Shown piece by piece: positions 52,421-62,431 of a stretch of 64,000 nucleotides of DNA. The DNA is taken from the NCBI GenBank assembly GCA_025558095.1, contig JAIVFI010000025.1, positions 186,001-250,000 of the forward strand, given 5' to 3'. Under the pieces are notes generated by a model. That model made no database searches. It was not told the origin of the DNA and saw nothing but the letters and a program-made list of their open reading frames with translations. The first letter of the stretch is position 1; every line of letters begins with the position of its first letter. The translations under genes and the position numbers were made by a program. Source of the DNA: Hyaloraphidium curvatum (Eukaryota; Monoblepharomycota; Hyaloraphidiomycetes; Hyaloraphidiales; Hyaloraphidiaceae).

Positions 52421-52512
52421 GAGCCGGCTCTGTGGCTCGCCGAGCAACTCAGCGCGTAAGCACTACGCTTACCAAGGCCACTAGGCTACCTCGGGTGCGA
52501 ACAATAGTTCGC
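52421..52512. other. Cluster of perfect inverted repeats, possible structured RNA
   Basis: Four short hairpins lie in 92 bases: GAGCCGGCTC (52421), GCTCGCCGAGC (52435), GTAAGC-ACTAC-GCTTAC (52456) and GCGAAC-AATA-GTTCGC (52497). The minus strand also reads TAGCCTAGTGG, close to a Pol III A box, but no B box follows and the hairpins do not fold as a tRNA. Confidence 0.45.
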
Positions 52513-52841
52513 CCCCGGGCGATTTCGGGAGGCGCCTGCCAGCCCCCCCTACGAGGTTTGGCCGCCCGAGTGTCCGATGTCCTCGTCGGCGGCAAGCTGT
52601 CCGACGACCTGAAGAACAACACTAACCTGGTCATTCCACGCCATATCCATCGTCGGCGATCCGCGTCCACCCAATCAATCCAGCAAAAGCCGAAAGGGAG
52701 GGCGAGGGCGACCCGGGGGAAGGGGGAGGGCCAGGGCGTTAGCTCCGGTCGTAGGGCACGGGGGTCGACGGAGTCCGAGCGCGCGCGCCGGGAGAGGACA
52801 GTCGGGGCGACTCGAACGGCAGAAGCCACGCGGGCGGGTGC

Positions 52842-53879
52842 TTGGCAGCCGATGAGGTCCAAATCCCTACTGATCCGGGGTCGCTGGCGGCCACAAGGGA
52901 CGCGTACTTTCCCTGGCTGCGGGGGTGGGACGTGGCGGCGAGGCTCAACCAGGGGCCCCGGCATCCGCAGCTGCCCGAGAAGGTCGAGCGGATGATTTGT
53001 AAGGCGCTACAGGGCGGCTACGAGCTGTACCGGTACGCGCAGAGGCGCGTGCGGGTGCAGCTCGCGGCCGCACCGCCGAAACCGACGACGGAGCTCGTCA
53101 CCCACGCGGAGACGGGCATCCGCGTGCACGTGGTCTACTTTGCGCACATTGCCGCGGCCGCGAACCCGGACTGGGAGACCCTGGTTTCGGCGCAGCTGGC
53201 GGACGTGCGGGACACCGGGCTGGCGGCGGCGGCGGCCACCCTCGATGTGGTGCTGCAGGCCGACGGCGCCGACGCCGGCGCCCTGCTCTCCCGCACGTCG
53301 GAACTCTCTCTTTCCCTGGTCCCCCAGGCCGTCGTGCAGATCCACCGCGGGAACCTGTTCGAGTACCACGGGATCCGGAAAGCTCGGTCGCGCGCCTGGG
53401 CGGCGCCCGGCGACGGCACGGGATCGGTGATCATGTACCACCACTCCAAGGGCATGGTGCACAGCCGCGATGCCGACCGGAACCGCACGGCCAAGAACCT
53501 GATGATCACGAGAGCGGTGGTGCTCCCGTGGAAGCGGATCGCTGCGCGGTTCGCCGCCGAACCGCGGGTGAGGCGGGCCGCGTACGCCGTGGCACCCGCG
53601 GGGATAGGGTGGTACAACTTTTGGTGGGCGAGGGCAGAGGTGCTCCGAAAGCGGCCCGAGCCGAGGCCGTCGCAGGACAGGTTCGACCACGAGTGCTGGC
53701 TTGGCCTGTCGACGACCGAGCCAGCGCCGGGGGCGGTGACAAAGGAGTGGGACTACGCCGGGCTGAAGACGTGGTACACCACGGATCCGCACGGGTCGGT
53801 ATCGCTCTGCCGGAAGACGTGGGAGGCTGAGGTGAACACCACGACCCCGGCCGACATGATGTCGAAGCTGTGCAACTGA
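52842..53879 (+). CDS. Uncharacterised protein with HSKG and GWYNFWWAR motifs
   Basis: The open frame encodes about 345 residues. Distinct motifs: HVVYFAHIAAAANPDWETLV, an internal VQIHRGNLFEYHGI, MYHHSKGMVHSRD, a short AVVLPWKRIAARF segment, APAGIGWYNFWWARAEVL, DHECWLGLS and DYAGLKTWYTT. The Y/W-H-S-K-G and GW-(Y/W)-N-F-W-W-A-R pair resembles an uncharacterised family linked to glycosyltransferases in algae and bacteria (recollection, low certainty). No ATG opens the frame: it begins near TTGGCAG|CCGATG, an acceptor-like site, so the real start is probably in an upstream exon I could not place. No membrane segment is evident. Confidence 0.7.
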   Translation: MAADEVQIPTDPGSLAATRDAYFPWLRGWDVAARLNQGPRHPQLPEKVERMICKALQGGYELYRYAQRRVRVQLAAAPPKPTTELVTHAETGIRVHVVYFAHIAAAANPDWETLVSAQLADVRDTGLAAAAATLDVVLQADGADAGALLSRTSELSLSLVPQAVVQIHRGNLFEYHGIRKARSRAWAAPGDGTGSVIMYHHSKGMVHSRDADRNRTAKNLMITRAVVLPWKRIAARFAAEPRVRRAAYAVAPAGIGWYNFWWARAEVLRKRPEPRPSQDRFDHECWLGLSTTEPAPGAVTKEWDYAGLKTWYTTDPHGSVSLCRKTWEAEVNTTTPADMMSKLCN

Positions 53880-54715
53880 TGAGGCCAATACACGATCTGG
53901 CTCGCATGCATCTGTTCGGGTGTTCGATCCGGCGTGCATCCGCAGTGGCGTCCCGGCGGCTCAGAAGGAGAACATGGTTGGCGATCCGATCTCGAAGCTG
54001 TCAAATCGTGGAGCTGGGTGTGCATGTACGGACCGAATTCCCCATCCGTGCCGTATTCAGCACAAACAAACCGCATCTAACGATTCGGCCGCGCCGTCCA
54101 CGTCTCGGAATCCGCACGCGGAGGCGGTCGTGTTGGCCCTTTTGGGCGTGGGAGGACCCGGACGGAGGAAGAGCAGAACGTGGGGTCTCAGGCACACTAA
54201 GCCACGATGCGAATCTAGAAAGTGTCCGCGGCGTCTACAATGAACGCACGATGCAGACGGATGCACTTCTGGCCGTGTGGACGGCGCCGGAGCTTCACCC
54301 GGTGGGAGACGCTCTTGGCGGAGGCGGGCAACGTCTGCCCCCGGCGGCAGCCCCAGAGGCATCCGGGCGACTCCGTGTACTTTAGAACGATGCATTCGCC
54401 GGGTCGAAGCGGTCCGTACAAGTGTGAAATGGTGGAATCTGTAGTGTGGCAAATCGATCTGGTGGGAAGGCAGGTCGCCGGCAGCGCAAGGACGGAGCGG
54501 CGGCGCGCCTGGCCGTAGATTCCGCGATGCGGCCTCTACTTCTTGCTAGCATAATTGCGACAGCGGTCTTGGCCGGGCGTGTCGAGCACGGAGCCCAGCT
54601 GAGTGGGAATCAAAAGCACATAGCGGCCGGGCCGATACTTCTGCCCCCGGAGTTTCGTTTCACTCGCTTCGGACCACCCACTTCCCGGAGGTTTAGCGGG
54701 GAGCCAGCCGGGCCG
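53880..54715. other. Intergenic region
   Basis: 836 bases without a supported gene. A frame in phase with the kinase reaches back to 54446 and includes an ATG at 54527, but it would add a hydrophobic leader unlike Sch9-type kinases. Confidence 0.5.
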
Positions 54716-57700
54716 ATGGTGGCGGCGCAGGGCTACGGCACGCCGGCTGCGGCACGGGCCGCGGGCGTCGTTGTTCCGGGGGCGGCGCCGGGGGTTGCCG
54801 ACGGCCCCGAGTTCCCCGACGTGGTCAGCAAGGGCCGGCTGTGGGTGCGCATCGTCGAGGCGCGCAGCCTGGCGCCGCGGCGCACCGCGGGGCCGCGCAG
54901 CCCGCTGCCGCACTCGCCGCCGGCGCGGTCGCCGCACTCGCCGCCCCACTCGGCCGCGCTGGCCGTGCCGGCGTCGCACACGCCGCCCGACCTCGCCATG
55001 CTGTCGTCGCCGCCGCGGCCGGTGCCGCTGCCCTCGCCGGCCCACGCCCCGCCGCCGCGCAGGGGCCACGCCCGCAAGCCGTCGGCCGTGCCCGCGCTGA
55101 GGCTGCAGGACCGCTTCCACCCGTACTGCGTCGTCGAGTTCGAGAAGAACGAGCTCATCACCCGCGAGGCGTACTACCTCGAGGAGCTGGTGGCCGCGCC
55201 CTCGGCACCCGACGCCCCGCGATCGCGCCGCCCCAGGCGCGGCAGCCGCCCCGATCACGTCCCCGGCGGCGCACCCGACGACGGCGACGACGGCATGGAC
55301 GGCCTCGAGTTCGACGAGGACCTCGACGCCAGGGAGGACGACGTGTTCTCGCGGACAGAAACGATCGCCCTGCGCGACGACGACGACGACGACCCGCCGC
55401 GGCGCCCGCTGCGCAGGGCGTCAAAGGCGCCCGCCAACGGGCGCCTGGCAGGCACGCCCAGCGGATCGGGCGCGAAGTTTACGCTCGGCGCGGCGGGGAG
55501 CTTCTCGGACGAGGAGTCGGACGGCGGCGAGTCGGACGGCGACGTGCCCATGCCGGAGCCCGAGCCCCCGGTGGCGCCGCAGGACACGTACTACGACGGC
55601 ATGTCGTACGGCTACGACGCAAACCGCATGGAGCCGGTGCTCGTGGCCGGGGCCACCGCCGCCGTTGGCGGGGGTGCAGCCCCGATGGACGTCGACGGCG
55701 AGCGGGCAAAGTCCCCGCCGCCGGACCCGCGGATCGCCAAACCGCCCACGGCGGAAACGCCCGCCGAGGCGGAGCCAGTGAAGCGCATCAACTCGTGGGG
55801 CTTTGGCGGCGGCCGCGGCTTCTTTGCCAGCATGTTTGGCGGCGGCGCCTCCTCGTCGAACGGTGCCCCCGGCGGCAATCCCAACGGCAGCGCCGTACCC
55901 TCGCCGCTGGCCCGCAGCGCCACCGGGGCGCCGCAGGTCCCTCCATCCAAGTTTCCCCCCAACTCTGGCGTCGCCTCGCCCGCCGGCATCCAGCGCACCA
56001 TCAGCGCCGTCAGCCTCCCCCTCCCCTACAACCCCAGCGCCTTCCCCTACCGGCAGCAGAAGCCCGACGACGGCGGCCCGCTGCACCGCGTGGGCTCGGG
56101 CTTCCTCAACGGCACGGGACCCAAGCTCGGCAAGGCCGCCGAGCGCGTCGGCGCGTGGACGCCCACCGCCGTCTCGGGCCGCTCCAACAGCCCCTCCTCC
56201 GTCTCCACCGCATCTGAGCCCGTCGGCGTCCCCCCGTCCTCCTCCTCCTCCGCCAACGGCGCCGCCAAGCCGACCCCCGGCATCGCGCCCCCCGGCGTCC
56301 CGCTGGAGCCCGCCGACCCCCCCGGCCCCGCCGTCTCCAACCCCATCTGGAAGCACGAGGCCACCTTCGACGTGCAGCGCACCGACGGCGACGTGACCAT
56401 CTCCATCTGGGACCGCGAGGGCGCCGGAAGGGAGGACGAGACGTTCCTGGGGATGCTCAAGATCCGGCTGCCGAGCCTGCACGGGAAGGTGCACGACAAC
56501 TGGTTCAGGCTGCTGCCGCGGCCGGAGGAGAACGGGCTCAAGGACGACGTGAGGGGGGAGCTGAGGGTGCAGATGTCGTGGAAGCCGCTCGAGGTTGGTA
56601 TCGCGGCACTTGCTTGTCGTTGGGCGGGGCGCGGGAAGCTAACTCCGCTCGTACGTCCAGCCGAAAACGGTCGGCTCGTCCGAGTTCGAGCTGCTCAAGG
56701 TGGTCGGCAAGGGCTCCTTCGGCAAGGTCCTCCAGGTCCGCAAGAAGGACACGAACCGCATCTACGCGATGAAGATCCTGCACAAGAAGGACATCATCGA
56801 GCGCCAGGAGATTGCGCACACGCTCTCGGAGCGCAACGTGCTGATCCAGGCCACCAGCCCCTTCCTCGTCGGCCTCAAGTTCTCTTTCCAGACCTCGGCC
56901 AAGCTGTACCTGGTCCTGGACTACATGAACGGGGGCGAGCTGTTTTACCACCTCCAGAAGGAGACGGCATTCAGCGAGGAGCGCGCCAAGTTCTACACGG
57001 CCGAGCTGGTGCTGGCGCTGGACCACCTGCACAAGTACAATGTGGTCTACAGGGACCTGAAGCCGGAAAACATCCTGCTCGACTCGAACGGGCACGTGGC
57101 GCTGACGGACTTCGGCCTGTGCAAGGAGAACGTGGCGTACGACGACACGACCAACACCGTGGGTTGCTTGTCGTGTTTGTGTGTGGAGCATTGTGCTGAC
57201 GCGACGATTTGCAGTTCTGCGGCACGGCCGAGTACCTTGCGCCCGAGGTGCTGACGGGCAAGGGGTACGGCAAGTCGGTCGACTGGTGGTCGCTCGGCAT
57301 CCTGTTCTACGGTGCGTTTCACCTTGAAGAGTCCTCCGTCGGTCGGTTCTCACTGTCGCTGACAGAAATGACGACGGGCCTGCCGCCCTTCTACTCGGAG
57401 AACGTGAACGTCATGTACAAGAAGATCCTGCACAACCAGCTCACGTTCCCGCCTGGATTCTCGGAAGCGGCGCAGTCGCTCGTTCGCGGGGTGGGCGGCG
57501 ACGCGTTTGACTTCCCCGGATCCGCCTAACCCCTTTCCCGCCCAGCTCCTCACCCGGGACCCGCGGCGGCGCCTCGGCGGCGGTCCCAACGACGCCGCCG
57601 ACATCAAGCGCCACCCGTACTTCGCGGACCTGGACTGGGTCAAGCTGCAGCGCAAGCAGCTTCGCCCCCCGTTCAAGCCCAAGGTGACCTCCGAGACGGA

Positions 57701-57854
57701 CACGAGCAACTTCGACCCGGCATTCACCGAGGGCATCCCCGTGGACTCGCTTCCCAACCGGGACGCGCCCATCTCGGAGACGCTGCAGCAGCATTTCCAG
57801 GGGTTCTCGTTCGTCGAGGACTCGCACCTGCTGCCGGCCGGCGGCGACGAGTGA
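54716..57854 (+). CDS. SCH9: AGC kinase with N-terminal C2 domain, Sch9-like
   Basis: Five exons (54716-56593, 56661-57158, 57215-57311, 57366-57490, 57546-57854), 968 residues. The C2 domain is split: [13 protein letters not shown] and [15 protein letters not shown] come first, then about 350 disordered residues, then [22 protein letters not shown] and TFLGMLKI. Kinase motifs: [18 protein letters not shown] (Gly loop), YAMKILHKK (Lys), [37 protein letters not shown] (activation loop Thr), [22 protein letters not shown]. The C-terminal extension has KSETD-like [14 protein letters not shown] and the hydrophobic motif FQGFSF. Sch9 acts downstream of TORC1 in growth control. Introns show CTAAC and CTGAC branch sites. 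Confidence 0.9.
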
Positions 57855-58029
57855 CCGCCGGTCTGGGGGGGGAGAGGAACTGTGTACATAGCCTGGCACG
57901 ATGCCGGTCGGTGCGGGCACTGTTATTTTAGACGCCAAACTCTGTCGTACATAAAGCTGAATCGCCCGTCGATCGCACCTCGCAATGTCCGTCTGGTCTG
58001 CCCTCAAGTCAGCGGATCGCCACGCACGC

Positions 58030-59971
58030 TCAAGGTGAAAACCTGGGCCTCGGCGTGTCCTGCAACTCCTGGGGAGGCGCAACGCGGCCGTCGTCCGTCT
58101 CGTAGCCCTGCGCATCGGCGGGAACGTCCTCGCCGTTGTGCGCATCTTCCTCAGCCTGCACACCGTCCTCGCCCTCCTGCGCCTGCCCGTCGTACGTGTT
58201 CTGCAGGTCCGCCATGAGCTCCTCTTGCATCGACATGAGCACCGCGTTGTTCCTGCAACGGACCGCGAACCGTCAGGATCATCCCGGATCGTGGTGGATC
58301 GAGCACGCACTCCTTCTCCTGCCTCAGCTCGTCCGCCACCTCCTCGAACGCCTTCCTGAACTCGTCGTTGTTCTCGAGCATCTGCTGGTACATGGCCGCG
58401 TTGCCGAACCGCAGCAGCTTGGACTCGAGCACGGCGCGGTTGGCGTCGGCAAACAGGCGGTCCCAGGGGTGGTCGTCCGTCTGCGCGTCCGCTTCCGCGG
58501 TCTCGGCGCGGGACCGGGGCGTGTCGGGGTCCGAGGCGAGGGGCGTGCGGCTCTCGAGCGCCCTGACCCGTTCGTGGAGCTGGAATGCAGGGTGGGGCGT
58601 CAATCGGCCGCTGCCTCACGCAAAGTTGCATGCTCACCTGCTCGTTCTCGGCCAGCGCCTCGGCCAGCGCGGCCTGCAGCTCCTCCGCCCTGCACCTCTC
58701 CCCCACCAGGTCCTTCTGCGCCTTGAACTTCTCGATCTCCATCTCCATGTACCTGTCGTCCAGGTCCTCGATCACGGCCCGCAGCCGCGCCTCCTCGGCC
58801 GCGGCCTGGTCGGGGGAGATCCAGTCCTCGCGGGCCTGCAGCACGTCGATGACCTCGTAGGCGTCGCGGAGCTCCGCGCGGATGGCGGCGAGGGCCTCGA
58901 GGGTCTCGGGGTCGGCGGCCGGTGCGGCGGCGGCGGCGGCGGCGGCAGCAGCAGAGGCTTCCGCCGCGGCGGCGAGGTCCTCGGACAACCTGGCGACCTC
59001 GGCCTCGAGCTCCGCCGCGCGCTCCTCGGCTGCCGCACGGGCAGCGTCGGAACCGTCCTTCTCGGCCCGCAGCCGCCCCAGCTCCGCCTCGAGCCCGGCG
59101 ATCCTCGCCGCATGCGCCGCGATGAGCTCGTTCAGCGCGTCCGACGCGGGCGGGCTGCGCGGGGAGGGAGAAGCTGGCAGGCGGGAGGCGGCCTTGGGCG
59201 ACCTCCGGCGCGGGCCGAAGATGCCGTCCGCGACGGGGCCCGGGCGCGGGGCGGGGCTGCCGATTTCCTCGATGAGCATGGCGCCATCCTGCTTCGGGGG
59301 CGAGTCGGAGGGCGGGCCGGCGAGTCGGGGGAAGGCGGGGGCGGTGCCGGCGGAGAAGAGCTCGTCGAGGGTGACGAGGTCCCGCGGGGGCGAGTCGCGG
59401 GCCGTGCGGGCCGCGGGGGTCGGGGTGTGCTTGGCGGATGTCTGGAATGCGAGCAAAGGCAGATTGAATGCAGAGGCAGGCAGAGCGAGGGCGGCACTGA
59501 GTTAGAACGATTGGGTTGCCAGTTCCACTGCAGCGCATCCACCTTTGGAGTCTTGTCGTCCGGGCTGCGGGACTGCGACTTGTACACGCTAAAGTCGCGG
59601 CGGATCTTTGTAGCATGCACCGGTGCGGTCCTGCTGCGCAGGTTGTAGTCGCTGGGCACGGCCGTCGCCGACCCGGGGGGGCGTGCGACGGGCCTGGTCT
59701 GCGGCCGCTTCTGCACGGCGGTCTGCGGCCCGGCGGGTATGGCCGGCCTGGGAGCGTGCGCCGGCGTCGCCGCGGCCTTCTTTGCGTCCGGCGGGCGGGC
59801 GGTGCGCGGCGCGACGTTTGCCGAGTTGACGTTCGCCTGCAGCGGGCGCCGTGCGGACCCGCCCGGCCTGCCGCCCGACGCCTTCAGCTTCGCCTCTGCG
59901 CGGCTGCGGCGCCACTCGGCGAGCTGCTCCTCGCGGCTCCGCGGCGCGGCGACGGCGGCGTTCTCGTCCAT
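58030..59971 (-). CDS. Long coiled-coil protein, unknown
   Basis: Four exons (59971-59543, 59441-58638, 58579-58311, 58252-58030), 574 residues. The N-terminus has a basic helix (SREEQLAEWRRSRAEAKLK) and a disordered Ala/Pro/Arg region. Residues from about 215 to 500 form an Ala/Glu/Leu/Arg coiled coil (AGLEAELGRLRAEKDG, AAELEAEVARLSEDL, a run of ten Ala, RAELRDAYEVIDVL, RYMEMEIEKFKAQKDL). The end is acidic (EEDAHNGEDVPADAQ). It looks like a cytoskeletal, spindle-pole or scaffold protein, but no family is recognised. The first intron is the least certain. Divergent from DONSON with 250 bases between. Confidence 0.7.
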
Positions 59972-60221
59972 CGCGGCGGCGGCTGCCTCCCCGCTGCCCC
60001 TCCGCTGCCCCGTCCTCCGCGTGCGGCGCGCGCCCCGACGGCCTGCGAGTGCCGGCGGCCCGCGGAGGCGTCCCCTCAAAGCGCGGGGCGCTCCTGCTTT
60101 GGGGCTGCTTTGGCGGTTGGGCGCGCCGTTGTCGCGAGCTCTAACCGGGAAACGGTATCACGCCGGAAACAGTATCATCGGCACTCCTTAGGGACCGCGC
60201 CCGGCGTCCCCGAATCTCGCG

Positions 60222-62353
60222 ATGAAGCGCGGGCAGTCGCTGGCCGAGCTGCGCGAGGCGCAGGCTGCGAAACGCGCCGCCGCACGCGAGGCGCCGCCCG
60301 AGGACGCGCTGGCAAAGGCCGCGCGCGACGGCGTCACGTCGTTCAAGGGCCTCTTCGCGGGAGACGCGCCGCCCGCCGCTCAACGCCAAAACGGCCTGCC
60401 GCCGGCGCGCCCGTTCGCCTCGCTGGCAAGATCGGCAACCGTCGCCGCGCCCTCCCGCCCGCGCAGCTTCAACCCGTTCGACCAGCGGTCCACGGGGCCC
60501 GATGTGAACCCAGCCAGCTCGCGCAGCACGGACCCGTGGGCGATCCTAGACAGCCTGTCGAACCCGCCATACGAGGCCGCGGACGGGAATCACGAGGGTG
60601 CACGGGAGGCGGAACCCGGCCACGACCATGAGGAACGCGAGAATGCGCCTCCAGGGCCGCCTCCCCAGCACCGGGGCAAGGAGCTGTTGCGCAGTAAGGC
60701 GTTCGAGCGGACAAATTCCTGTCCGCCACTCTTTGCGGCCCTGAGCACCGGGGGTGCGGCGGACGGGTCGTCGCAGGCCGACGGACCGCGGAGGAACCAG
60801 TCGGTGGGGCGGCTCACCTCGGCGCTGAACCGGACCTCGGATCGCAGAGCGGTGCGTTTGCCAGTCGCATTCTGTGGCCTGCAGATCTCTGGAACCATTT
60901 CCGGCAGTCCTCGAGCACCGACTTTATGACCGCCCTCAAATCCATCGACGAGGAACGCGAAAAGGCCAAGGCCCTCCCTCTGCCGGTCCCCGAGGTGGTT
61001 CTCGCACCCACGTTCCCCACATTCTCGTCTCACGCGCACCTGCAGGTTATGACCGAGACATCGGTGCCGCCCTTCTGGCAGCTCTACCGCAAGGTCGTCG
61101 TCTCCTCCCCGAACCCCCTCATCGACCTCTTTGCCAAAGCCTCCTGGGCGCAGGAAGTCTCCTCCATGTCCTCCTTTGCCGGCGGTCCCTCCGCCGACGC
61201 TGCACCCGACGCGGGCGCGGCGATCCCGCCGTGCCTGCACTCGTGGGAGTTCCACGAGCGCCCCGGCCCCGCGTCGGCCGAGGTGCTCCGGCGCGCGTTC
61301 GGGATCGCGAGGGATGCGGCGGCGGTGCCGACGATGCGGGGGGAGGACAGGAAGGAGCTGGAGTGGTGGCTTGGGGTGGAGGAACGCTGGTGCGTGGCGG
61401 CGGTACTGCAACTGCGTGGTCAGACGCTGAACCCTCGCCGGCCTTGCAGGAAGGCCGCGTTCCAGTCCCTCTACGGCACGTACCGCTCGGGCGACACGCC
61501 CTACTTCTACTGCATCGGCGCCGATACCTGCGCGCTGTTCCTGGGCAAAGGCTACTCGCCGGCCAACGATCTTCAGGTCATCATGAGCAAGACGACGGCC
61601 GGGTTCCGGGAGAAGCTGGACGGGGAAGGTGGGTCGAAGCTCAACTCGTCCGAGATTCTCGGCTGAAGGTTTTCTTGCCCAGGCATCGTGTACGAGATCC
61701 TGAGGGACGCCACGGCGGGCCAGCCCGCTTCGTCGTCGACGGTCGCACCGGACGAAGCGCACGCCGAGCCGGAGCCCGAGGAAGACGGCGACGCGAGCGA
61801 CGACGAGGAGACCGCGGATCCCACCGCGACCATCGGCCCCAAGTTCCGCGCGCGGACCGGCACCCGCCTCGCCATCCGCTGCTCGGGCGCGCGCAACGTG
61901 CACTCGCTCTGCGACTTCCTCCTGAACTGGAAGGACCCGCAGCCCCAGCGCCGCGCGGAATACGGCACCCCGTGCCTCGTTTCCCCGCGGCTCTTCCTGC
62001 ACGCCTCGCTGCGCCGCGCGCAGCTCGCCGACCGGGGCGTCTCGCAGCGGCCCGTCCGCGAGGGCGCCGCGCGGACCCTGGCGGACCAGTACCAGGTGGA
62101 GCTGCTGGGGGCGCACATGCTGCCGACCGACCTGCGGGCGTGGATTGCGCGGCTGGTGGCGCTGGGTGTCGAGGCCGAGGTGCAGCTCGCGGACGTGGAC
62201 CCGTCGACGGAGGCGCTGTGCGCCGTCGCGGCGGAGGACGGGGGCAGGGCGGCGGACGCGGGGCAGTACCAGGCGGGGTGGAAGGTGCTCTCGCGCGTCG
62301 ATACCAGGGGCGGGCTGCTTGCGAGCAAATACCGGTCGCGGCGAGATTCGTAG
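60222..62353 (+). CDS. DONSON: DONSON homologue, replisome/CMG assembly factor
   Basis: Four exons (60222-60803, 60848-61389, 61450-61628, 61683-62353), 657 residues. The disordered N-terminus includes SFNPFDQRS. Exon 2 opens with SGAFASRILWPADLWNHF. The family core spans the exon 2/3 junction: ERWKAAFQSLYGTYRSGDTPYFY, then CALFLGKGY, VIMSKTTAGFREKL and GEGIVYEIL, closely following DONSON's SLY...CPYFYV, T(S/T)RG(F/L)R and L...EGI pattern. The C-terminal domain has GTRLAIRCSGARNVHSLCDFLLN. In animals DONSON delivers GINS to MCM at origins and protects forks. The first intron (44 bases) is inferred from the frame change. Confidence 0.85.
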
Positions 62354-62431
62354 ATGGTTGATCGGCGTCGCCGTAAACACACCCCAGAACTATCACCTAT
62401 ACCCATCGGTTCCGCCTGTGGACGCGCCAGA

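Larger units (their letters stand above)
51869..52841. other. Intergenic region with 36-bp tandem repeat and clustered hairpins
   Basis: No gene supported. It contains a perfect 36-bp tandem pair at 52212-52283 and a hairpin-dense segment at 52421-52512. It may also hold a 5' exon of the next plus-strand gene. Confidence 0.5.

Noticed and set aside
52431-52512. Possible tRNA gene on the minus strand
   Set aside because: An A-box-like TAGCCTAGTGG is present, but there is no GGTTCGA B box, the candidate anticodon loop lacks U33, and the stems do not pair as a cloverleaf.
54446-54715. N-terminal extension of the Sch9-like kinase with a hydrophobic leader
   Set aside because: A signal-like leader is inconsistent with a cytosolic kinase; the ATG at 54716 directly precedes the C2 region.
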